Of a stretch of DNA of 64,000 bases, positions 53,101 through 62,687 are shown one piece after another. Position numbers and translations under genes: made by a program. Below the pieces are notes generated by a model. The model ran no database searches, was not told the DNA's origin, and was given only the letters and a program-made list of their open reading frames with translations. Each line of letters opens with the position of its first letter. Position 1 is the stretch's first letter. Source of the DNA: Cenococcum geophilum 1.58 (Eukaryota; Ascomycota; Dothideomycetes; Gloniales; Gloniaceae); assembly GCA_001692895.1 (NCBI GenBank), contig KV748185.1, forward strand, positions 1,612,001 through 1,676,000, written 5' to 3'.

Positions 53101-56085
53101 GCGACCGCGGAGCCTATTATAGCCGCGGTAGACAACCCCCCCCTTTAACCTTACGGCTTAGTTACTTTAAACTATACCCTATATAGGAGCCTAACCCGTT
53201 AATAACGCCTAGTATTAGCGACTTTACGCTAGCGAATATAAACACGGCTATGTTATTGGCAAGGTATTGTCTTCCTATACCCTAACTAAAACTAAGACTA
53301 ATACCGCTAGCTAGACGGACACTAGACCGCCTTACTAAGATAGCCCTATACCCTAGTTGTTAAAAGGTAAACCCTTAAACTAAGTCGCGTTTAAGGGCCC
53401 AAACTATATAAGGAGGAAGATAAGAAGATTAGGTCCCTATTACTAGATTAATTAGTCCTTTCTATTAGTAAGCTGCCANTTAATTTTAGATTAGTAAATA
53501 GTAATAAGAAATTAATCCTTATTTAAACCTAACTCTTCTTATTATATAACCTATACCCCTAAGTTTATATTAATATAGTAAGCCTAATAGACTCCGGTAG
53601 TACTATAATGGCATTTACCGATATAGAGTCTATTATAAGAAAATATAATGTTATAACTAAGAAGCTGCTAGCACCTAGGCCACTGCGCCTTATAAATAGT
53701 ATCCTAACTTTGCTTATTACGGACTACTTTACCACCTAAATATTAATCGGCCTCTATACTAAAGCTATGCTCTTTTTCGTTACTAAACTCTTGCCTATTA
53801 CCCTAACTATCTTAGGTATACCTTAGCTTTAGAAGCATAAGCCCTGTTCTAGCTTTAGGAAACTTAAGATCTGCTTTAACTTAGACTACTACTTTAGGCA
53901 CTGCCTTCTGTAGGGGATAACTAACGGTAGTAGGGACGCCCTATATAAATACTTAGCACTACTAAGCCTAGTGCCTAGAACTATATATAAAGCCCTAATA
54001 GTAGAAGACGTTTCTAATAAAGGGGAGCCTATATAGCTGTAAAGAAATAAGATAGTGGAAGACTGGACTACCTTAGTACTTAAGACTAAAATAATGGGCT
54101 AGCTAGCCCTACTAAGACCTAGGAAGAAGGTCTGCTTTATACCGCTACTACTAAGAATTTAACCCTAACCTAGGCACTATTTAAACCCTAGCCGCCTAGC
54201 CTAATACTTAAAACTAAGCTATATACTATATACGTATACTATAGCTCGCGTTATAGTAAGGACTAGCTATAGAACTATTGAGACCCAGATAATAGAAACA
54301 GCGTCACTATAACGCCTAACCTTATACCTATCTCCCGCGTATACTGTATAAGGCCGCCACCTTATTTCCGCCCTTTTGGGCCAACTAAGCTATACTAGCC
54401 TAGCTATAGCACTGGAGAACTAGATATACCCTAACCTAGATAATATTAAATATACTTATGCTATTAATTTTACCCAGTTTTATAAATAAAAAGACGTAAA
54501 AGTAATAAGGATCTATATGGCGGAGCTAGTAGAACTAGTTAAATAAGATAAGCACTAATAGCTGCTTAAAAAGCTGCCTATAGGCTTAATAGAAGTACCA
54601 AACTTATTAGACAGGTCTTTCTGCTAGCTAGTAGAAGGCGACTATATAATAAAGGAAGCCCGTAAAGTACTCCCCCCCTATTTTTATAATTTCCTTAAAA
54701 TAAATCTAAAAACTAAACCCAAGCTTCTATGTCGGAAGATAGTTAATACTAATATTAAAAAATTCCTAAAAAGCAAACTAGGATTAACCCGCGAAGATAT
54801 TCTATAACGCCTACTAAAGGAGTTTTGTAAATATATTAAGCACTTTCTCCCTAAAAACGCAGATAAGCTGCCCCTTTACCGACTATAGGACTATAAAATT
54901 AAGATTATCCCTAAAAACTAGGCCCTGTACTATAAAAATAGACTACTCTTACCTACTAAACTTAGGTATATAAAGAAGTAGATTAATAAGATACTGGATA
55001 AGGGTTTTATCCACGAATTAACCTCACTAGCTACTATACTACTTCTCCTCGCTACTAAGCCTAGCGGCGGTATACGAATCTACTATAACTACCAAAGCCT
55101 AAATATAGTTATTATTAAGAATTAGTACCCACTACTACTAATCCGCGAGATACTTAACGCACTTTATAGTGCTAAGTACTTTACTAAACTTAATATAATT
55201 ATTATGTTTAACCAGATCTGGATTACAAAGGGCTATAAGTAGCTTATAGTATTTATTACCTAGTTTAGACTCTATAAGATACTAATTATACTATTTAGCC
55301 TCTATAACGCACCTGCTATATTTTAAAACTATATTAACTATATTCTATATAACGCCCTTAACGACTACTATACTGCCTACTTTAATAATATCCTTATCTT
55401 TTCTAAAACACGCGCCGAGTATACTAAGTATATAAATAAAGTTATTTAAAGACTCGGTAATGCTAGACTTTATATTAATATTAATAAATTTAAGTTCTAC
55501 TCTACTAAAATAAAATACCTCGGCTTAATTATCTTAACTAATAGTATAACTATAGACCCTAAGAAGGTATAGGCCTTATAGGAATAGAAGGACCTAATAT
55601 TAATTAAAGAACTATAATAATTTCTTAGCTATGCGAACTTCTACTAACAATTTATCTAAGGCTAGTTTGCTATTGCTATACCTATAATAAAACTCCTAAA
55701 GAAGGATACCGGATGGCTATAGGAACTAAAATAAACTAAATTATTTAAGGCCCTTAAGGGAGCCTTTACTTTAGCACTAGTACTAATATACTATAACTAT
55801 ATAAAGAAAACAGTAGTAGAGATAGATGTATTAAATTAGGCTTCCGGCGGAGTCCTTTCCTAATATAATAATAATGGAAAATTAAGACTGGTTGTATTCT
55901 TTTCCGTAAAGCACTCTATGCTAGAGTATAACTATAAGATCTATAATAAAGAACTCTCAGCTATTATTAAGGCTTTAGAGGAATAGCGTCTTAAGCTATA
56001 AGGGACTAAGGAGCTATTTAAAATTATTACCGACTATAAAAACCTATAGATATTTATAACTACTAAGTAGCTAAATTAGTGCTAA
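53101..56085 (+). pseudogene. Element J protease, RT and RNase H (first part)
   Basis: Protease at about 53580-53640 reads SLIDSGSTIMAFTD with the catalytic DSG triad intact. RT at about 54900-55600 reads KPSGGIRIYYNY, YPLLLIREIL, AYFNNILIFS (both Asp of YxDD replaced by Asn) and KIKYLGLII. RNase H at about 55790-56085 reads VEIDVLN.ASGGVLSQYN and [15 protein letters not shown]. The last codons before K match ..FITTK*LN*C*V. Continues at 62688. Confidence 0.84.
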
Positions 56086-56090
56086 GTCTA
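56086..56090. repeat. Target-site duplication of element K, left copy (GTCTA)
   Basis: GTCTA before the K 5' LTR; repeated at 62683-62687 after its 3' LTR. Joining the two flanks restores the J RNase H frame. Confidence 0.93.
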
Positions 56091-56293
56091 TATTAGGCCA
56101 TAGAGACGCACTGGCCGTAACCAGCTTAGCGCAGGCGAGGCGCAGGCGAGGCGCCTATAAAACGTAGTCGCCCCGCATCAGAGAACAGCAGAATTCAGTT
56201 TTACAGTTCTACTTCATCAAGAACCAGATACTCTTTGCATCCCGCTACTGTTATTATGTTACTACATGCCCTAAGGACCTTAGCGTCCTAATA
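56091..56293 (+). repeat. Element K 5' LTR (203 bp)
   Basis: Starts TATTAGGCCATAGAGACGC and ends GCGTCCTAATA. Contains GCGCAGGCGAG/GCGAGGCGC repeats and CTATAAAA, a TATA-like box at about 56155. Retains many CA dinucleotides. Confidence 0.94.
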
Positions 56294-56506
56294 GTACTAA
56301 ATTCTCATCCCTTTTTAGGGGTAGTGGCCCAATAACACAGCGGTCTACTAAGGCCACGACTACGTAGCGGCAACCCTCTGTCGAGAAGACGACCTATATT
56401 CATTAACTATATCGCAGCCTATCGACCTAATGGCGAGACGGGGCGTACCAGCGCAGTGCGTACTACCGAGCCTAGGGATCGGCCCTAGGATGACATAGGC
56501 GAACCT

Positions 56507-57610
56507 ATGTCGTCCCAGACAGAACCGGAAGCTATAGACGAAGGGGATATACAGGAAGAAATACAACGGCTAGAAAATAAGAAGCTACAACTCCTAGAGT
56601 AAAGTAAACTATACTTGCTTAGGGAAGAGGTGGAAGTGCTAAGACGGCGTTAATGCGGTAAGGCAACGTTAACTCCCATTCCTAACCCAGATCTATAACC
56701 TTAAACTATCTTATTAGAGTACTTAAATAGTAGCTAGATACGTCCAAACCTTAAGCGGAAGGCTACTAATATAATAGGCGCTCCGTTAAAACGGGCCGTT
56801 AAAATAGAGAAGATTGCTCTATATTATAGTAAGACTATATAANAGCACCAAGACTTCCGCGANAGCTTAAAGCTAGCGTTNNGCCTAGAGNANAACGGCT
56901 TNNNNGATAAGNATACTAAAGTCGCGTTTACTATATAATATATAAAGGGGACTAACCGAACCCTTTAGCTGCAGTACGAAGATAACCACCTAGACATGTA
57001 GTTTACCTAGAAGGAGCTAATAGAATTCCTAATTAACTAAATTAAAAGTCCTATTAATTGAGAACTCTATATAGCCCTAATATATATAAGGGCAATGCAA
57101 TAAACCAATTAACCTATAAATAAGTTTGCTGCTTACCTAACCTCCTTAGAAGTATAAATTAATCCTCCCTATAATATAAAGCATCTAATAATATACCTAT
57201 TCGCGAAGCTACGGCTAGAGCTACGGCTTGCGGTTATTAACTATTAGGAGTTTCCACAAACTTAAAATTAGCTAGTTTCCCTAGCTACCCTATTAGAGGA
57301 AAACTAGAAGAGCGCGAGCGCCCCGCAGGCTAGAAGCAATAGGCGCGCCGCGAACTCAAATATAAAGACCACCCTATTAGGTAACTTAGGGAAAGCGGAC
57401 TCTAAAACCACCGCTAGCAACGCGACGGCGGGGCGAAGTAGTACCGCTGGGGGTTCGACCCAACCCAAGGGGAACTACAAAAATTGTGGCAAGCCAGGAC
57501 ATTAGTGGCGACAGTACCCAGAGCCACAACAGTACTAGCCGTAGTTAAGTAGCGTAAACGCCATCTTAACGCCGGGAAAAGGTAGGCGCCCTTAGAGCCC
57601 CTTACACCTA
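56507..57610 (+). pseudogene. Element K gag with nearly intact zinc knuckle
   Basis: ATG at 56507 opens MSSQTEPEAIDEGD, followed by a coiled-coil-like helix (IQRLENKKLQLLE, then LREEVEVLRRR). The capsid region (about 56820-57290) reads LYIALIYIRAMQ and INKFAAYLTSLEV with Gln at stop positions. A basic linker and a knuckle at about 57478-57530 read YKNCGKPGH*WR*YPEP (C..C....H....C with first and last Cys now Tyr). N bases cluster at 56843-56912. Pol appears in a different frame downstream, so a gag-pol frameshift is likely. The minus-strand frame 56360-56566 is a shadow. Confidence 0.82.
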
Positions 57611-60600
57611 TAGGGCGTAAGCTACTACTAGATTATAAGGAAGCTATTACTATTTTAGGAGAAGTCCTATCCAAGTAAACCTAGAAGGAGACCTTAATAA
57701 TGCTTAATCTCGGCGCCGAAGTAAATGTAATTAATTAGCAATTTGTAATGGAGTGTAACTTTAAAACACTAAACGTAGAATTGCCTACCTACTCCTGGTT
57801 AAATAAAACTTAGGTATATTACTATAAAGCCTATAAGGTACTATTAAGAATAAAGAACAGCTGGGGTAGGATAAGGGAAGTAACCCTTGTCTGCTATAGA
57901 ATAGCTAATATATCCCCCACTATTACCCTAGGTATGCTAGGGTTAAAGAAGGCCCAACTTCTTATTAACTGCGAGGCGAAGGCATGGCAATAGAAGCTAG
58001 ACGGCTTATCCCTGTTACTATAAACCCCTAAAGGTTTTACGGAGTCTCTCTAGAGGGAATCTAGGGTCTTCGCCTTAGTGATTACTGGATTAATGCCTAG
58101 TAAATAAGATGACGGCAGCTTATTAGTCCTTCCCCTACAGTTAAAAGAAGCTAGCGATATCTTCTTATATAAGGAAGCAGGAAAGCTACCCTAATACCAC
58201 TAGGGCGACTATGCTATTAACCTAAAAGAGGGACAGGAGGTCCCGTATGGGCCGCTCTATAACCTCTTAGTTAAAGAGCTAGAGGTACTAAGGGAGTACT
58301 TAGATAACGCCTTAGCTAAAGGCTGGATTTGACTAAGTATTAGTCCTATAGGGGCACCTGTCCTATTTGTACCTAAAAAAGATAGGAAGCTGCGGCTCTA
58401 TATAGACTATAGAGGCCTTAATAAGGTAATAATTAAGAATTGTCTCGCACTACTATTAATTAGTGAGACCTTAGACCGCTTAGTAGGTTCTAAGATCTTT
58501 ACTAAGTTAGACCTAATAAATGCGTACTACCGCCTTCGTATCCATCGGGGCGATAAATAGAAGACGGCGTTCTGTACGCGTTACGGCCACTTTAAGTATT
58601 TAGTTTTGCCTTTTAGGCTAACCAACAGACCAGCAACCTTTTAGGGCTATATTAATCGGGCCTTGTTAGGACTGATAGATATCTTCTATATAGTCTATCT
58701 TAATAATATTCTAATTTTCTCTAAAAATTTAGAGGAACACTGGCGCCACGTACTAGAAGTGCTACGTAGGTTGCGGTAATATCAACTATATATAAACCTT
58801 AAGAAGTGTAGGTTTAGCGTACGAGAGGTTAAGTTCCTAGGATATATCATTAGTCCTAAAGGCGTAGCGATGGATTCTAGCTGGGTAGAAGCTATTACTA
58901 AGTAGGAGAGCCCTTAATCCTATAGGGATGTCTAGGTCTTTTTAGGTTTTGCTAACTTCTATTACCAGTTTATCTATAAGTACTTTACTATTGCGAAGCC
59001 TATTACTAATCTCCTTAAGGGAGTAAAGAACGGCCGTAAAGCTAGGCCTTTTAGTTAGCCTAAAGAGGCGGAGTAGGTGATGCGCCGGCTCTATAACGCC
59101 TTTACGACGGCGCCGCTCCTGCGATACTATACGCCAGGCTTACCAACTTAGTTAGAGACGGATGCCTCTATATAAGGCCTAGCAGTAATTATATTATAGC
59201 TATTTAAAGATAGTCTTTGGCATCTAATAGCCTTCTAATTTAGGAAGCTTTTGCTAGTAGAGCGTAATTATAAGACCCATAATTAGGAGCTACTAGCTAT
59301 CATAGAGGCTTTTAAGTATTAGAGACACTATATTAAGGGGCTATTAAGCCGCCTAGAAGTGCTTATAGACTATAATAATCTAAAGGGTTTTATGAAAGTA
59401 AAAGCCCTTAATAGACGGTAAGCTAGATAGGCTATAGCATTAGCTGCCTATAACTTTGTTATTAAGTATAAGGCGGGAAAAATAAACCCCATAGACGCGC
59501 CGTTAAGGCGACCCCTAGGCGTAGGGGGTCCGCTAGAAGAAGACACTATACTACTATTACTCTAAAGGACTTTGGGAATGTAGGGCCACCAACCTAAGGT
59601 AAAAGTCCTATTAGGTGTATAAGAAAATGAGCCTTCTATAGAGGTGTCGTTTCTACGGCTATAAGCTGGCGACTTGACGGCGGTACGCCTAGGCTATATA
59701 GTATTACGGTTTAACTGGGTAACCTACATGCATGCCGTTAAGTAGCGTATAATAAGGACCTAAGTTAGAAAAGCTAGTACTTAAGAGAGTGCTTACGAGT
59801 CTAGTACGGAAATAGTTATTGAGCTTATTAAAGGACTTTAGACTAAAAATGACTTTATGCTGCAAAAGCGCAGTAATAGTGTAGATACTGTAAGACGCCG
59901 TTAACGCGCCCGCTTAAAGCTAGTGTGGCAGTTTAATTCCGCTAGACTACTTTATTACTGCGGGAGGCTATACATGCCCCTAGACCCAGCGGTTTGTGCA
60001 GAACTCCTATAAATCCACCACGATGATGCCCTAGCTGGGCACTTTAGTAAGAAAAAGACTCTAGATCTACTCTTGCGTAAGTACTACTAGCCTAGTATAA
60101 ATACGGATGTTATAAACTATATTTCTACCTATAATTTATGCCAACGTATGCGTGCGCCTTAATATTGCCCTTACGGCGAGTTCTAAGCGCTGCCTTGCCC
60201 GGACCAGCCGTAGTAGGAGATTATAATGGACTTTATTATAGGCCTACCGCCTAGTAAATAAGGCGATAAGGTATATAACGCAATATGTGTAATAGTCGAC
60301 CGCTATACTAAGATGGCCTTATATCTGCCTATAGTAAAAACTATTACTACAACCGAACTCGCGGATCTCTTCCTTAATAAAGTAGTACGCCGTTTCGGAG
60401 CCCTTAGGGGGATTATATCTAATCGCGGCAGTATCTTTACTAGTAAGTTCTGGTCGGAGCTATGCTTTACTACGAAGATAAAACGTAGGCTAAGTACGGC
60501 CTTTTACCCGCAAACGGACGGGCAAATAGAATGCTAGAACTAAACCTTAGAGTATTACCTCCGTGTATTCTATGACGAAAAGCAAAGCAACTAGGCAGGC

Positions 60601-61330
60601 CTCTTATTACTAGCCGAATTTGCCTATAATAATGCTAAACATAGCAAAACGGGTATAAGCTCGTTTTATACCTGTTATAGGTTTTACCCGCGTTTAGAAT
60701 ACGAGGTTAAGGCGGACGATAGTAGTTCTATTCTAGCCGCCTCTAAGAGGATTAAAAGGATATCCCTTAAACGCGAAGCGCTGGCGAAACGCTAGAAATA
60801 TACTGCTGAGGTACAGGCGAAATACTATAATTATTATCACCAACTATAGGTATATAAAGTAGGGGATTTAGTCTTACTATTAACTAAGAACCTTAAACTA
60901 AAAAGGCCCAGTAAGAAACTTACAGCACGCTTTATTAGACCTTTTAGTATAGCTAAACTAGTCGGAAAGCAAGCATACCAACTATATCTACCTACGTCTT
61001 ACTATATCCACCTAGTGTTTTATATTAGCTTGCTAGAGCTATATAAACAACATAAGGGCACTACTACAGACCCTTTACCGGGGCCTATTAAGCTAGATAA
61101 TTAAGCGGACTAAGAGGACCGATACGAGGTAGAAGAAGTACATAGAAGGAAGGGATGTAACTAGACCCTATAGTACCTAGTTAAGTAAAAAGGCTAGCTA
61201 GAAGAATATAATAAATAGGTCCTAGTAGAGGACATTAATAAGGACGCAAAGGAGACGTATAATAGTTACTTTACCCTAAGGGGCAAATGGAAAAGAAAGT
61301 AGGTAGGAGAACAAAAAAACTTTTAATTAT
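57611..61330 (+). pseudogene. Element K pol pseudogene (protease, RT, RNase H, integrase, chromodomain)
   Basis: Protease at about 57690-57750 (LIMLNLGAEVNVI; Asp and Ser of DSGA altered). RT at about 58330-58900: [43 protein letters not shown] (Asp to Asn in the box). RNase H at about 59140-59420: LETDASI.GLAVI, NYKTHN*ELLAIIEAF. Integrase at about 59990-60800: HHDDALAGHFSKKKT (HHCC His pair intact), DFIIGLPPSK, and an intact 74-codon stretch at 60313-60537 covering LFLNKVVRRFGALRG, IISNRGSIFTS and AFYPQTDGQIE. Chromodomain at about 61130-61260 (YLVK*KG*LEEYNK). Fewer stops per length than A-D. Confidence 0.9.
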
Positions 61331-61412
61331 AACCGAGGTTACGCCCCACTAGTAGGGCGACGACGAAACGACGGTAAAGCGACGGTAATACGCCAACAGA
61401 AATACAGATACT

Positions 61413-62290
61413 CTACAGCTCCATCAAATCCTCCCTCTCCTCCCCTCCTTCCTTATCCTCCTCCTCCTCTCCCTCCTTATCCTCCTCCTCTCCCTCCTCC
61501 TTATCCTCCTCACCCTTATCCTCCTCCTTATCCCTTACAATAGGAGGCATATTGGCCTATAGGTACTATTAGTATACGCTATAACGGCAAAACACCTGCG
61601 CTATAACACGTACTAAAGCGCGCATTACGTTAAGAATTCCTTTAAGAGTACGACGGATAGCCTGTAATTCCTACACTTAGAGCAGAGGAAAGTCTTCGCC
61701 CTTTAGGCGTTAGCGGAAACCGTACTTGGCGCCGGTACGTACTAAGGCCTTAACATCCTTCGTAAAGGACTTCTGGGCGGCAGCAACGCAAGCGTTAAGG
61801 TCAGCCGTGTCCCCGCCAGTAACCCGCCGGCGCTTAGCCCTATTAATAAGGGCAAGCAGCTTGTTTAGGCGGCTATAAAAGGCCTTAGAGACCTAGTTTA
61901 TTAGCTATCAGAACTTAAACTAACGCACTTAGATATACTAGTTAGCACGACTTATTTAGTCGTCAGCAGTACCCGCAATTGCGGTTAGCCTACTTACCGT
62001 AGGTGGCCCGCCCAGTAGTGGCTATACGCTTGGCGCAATAGAGGCAGATTAGTTCCAGCAAAGCTAGGGGAGCGGCTTACGAGCGGCGTGGGAGCTTTGA
62101 CGGCGCCTAGTAGGGTTAGCAATAGCTACAAGCCAGTATAAAGAATACTTACGGAAGACTCGCGAGTAGGCAAACCAACGGCTTAGCGTTTGCGATTTAT
62201 AATTAATTAAAAGTCGTAAAGAAGGCGAGTCGCAGGCTAAATAAATTGAAATGGAATTAGAAGGGAAATCTAATATCCTACCTAGGTGGG
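61413..62290 (-). pseudogene. Antisense reading frame in element K between pol and 3' LTR, unknown function
   Basis: On the minus strand one frame of about 290 codons runs from about 62290 to a TAG at 61413. It is interrupted by TAG/TAA codons that are explicable as former Gln/Trp, plus one TGA. Readable parts: WFAYSRVFRKYSLYWL and LVAIANPTRRRQSS near the start, a central helical basic segment (AFYSRLNKLLALINRAKRRR, then AAAQKSFTKDVKALV and FRQRLKGEDF), and RRTLKGILNVMRALVRVI. A C-terminal acidic tail of Glu/Asp-Lys repeats is encoded by the tract at 61430-61545. No family recognised. Antisense extra ORFs between pol and the 3' LTR are known in some plant Gypsy lineages, but I know no fungal match. 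The start codon is not clear. Confidence 0.55.
61428..61548. repeat. Polypyrimidine (TCCTCCTTATCC)n tract
   Basis: About 120 bp of nearly pure C/T on the plus strand, with unit TCCTCCTTATCCTCC. It encodes the acidic tail on the minus strand. Such tracts may also form triplex DNA. Confidence 0.88.
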
Positions 62291-62312
62291 AACTCCTACC
62301 TTTATAGATCTC

Positions 62313-62375
62313 TACAAGGTCCTATTATTATATTATCCTATTATTATATTGCCCTATTATTATATTATTTAATTT
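62313..62375. repeat. CCTATTATTATATT(AT/G) short tandem repeat
   Basis: Three to four units of a 17-bp sequence CCTATTATTATATTATC/GC in the K 3' UTR, upstream of the antisense frame. Confidence 0.85.
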
Positions 62376-62479
62376 ACTTAAAATTGTCAAAAACTTTTTA
62401 TTTAGAGAAGGGCAATAATAGCACTCCTATTGTATAATAGCGTCGGCTAAGGACAGCCGCTTAAGAAGGGGGGGGCAAT

Positions 62480-62682
62480 TATTAGGCTATAGAGACGCAC
62501 TAGCCGTAACCGGCTTGGGGTAGGCGAGGCGTAGGCGAGGCGCCTACAAAACGTAGTCGCCCCGCATTAGAGAACAGCAGAATTCAGTTCTATAGTTCTA
62601 CTTCATTAAGAACCAGATACTCTTTGCATCCTACTACTATTGTCACGTTACTACATACCCTAAGGACCTTGGCGTCCTAACA
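62480..62682 (+). repeat. Element K 3' LTR (203 bp)
   Basis: Starts TATTAGGCTATAGAGACGC and ends GCGTCCTAACA; full-length match to 56091-56293. The purine run AAGAAGGGGGGGG just before it (62463-62475) is the polypurine tract. TSD GTCTA follows. Confidence 0.94.
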
Positions 62683-62687
62683 GTCTA

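Larger units (their letters stand above)
56091..62682 (+). mobile_element. Gypsy/chromovirus element K, complete, least-decayed copy, with an extra antisense frame
   Basis: About 6.6 kb, two 203-bp LTRs, TSD GTCTA, gag - pol - chromodomain on the plus strand, then about 1.1 kb carrying an antisense reading frame before the polypurine tract and 3' LTR. It belongs to the same family as E'. It keeps many more CA/TG (particularly 56091-56560 and 61300-62250) than other elements here, in line with being the innermost and latest insertion of its branch. Confidence 0.94.

Noticed and set aside
56360..56566. Minus-strand 68-codon frame
   Set aside because: Antisense to the K leader and gag start; no codon or domain support.
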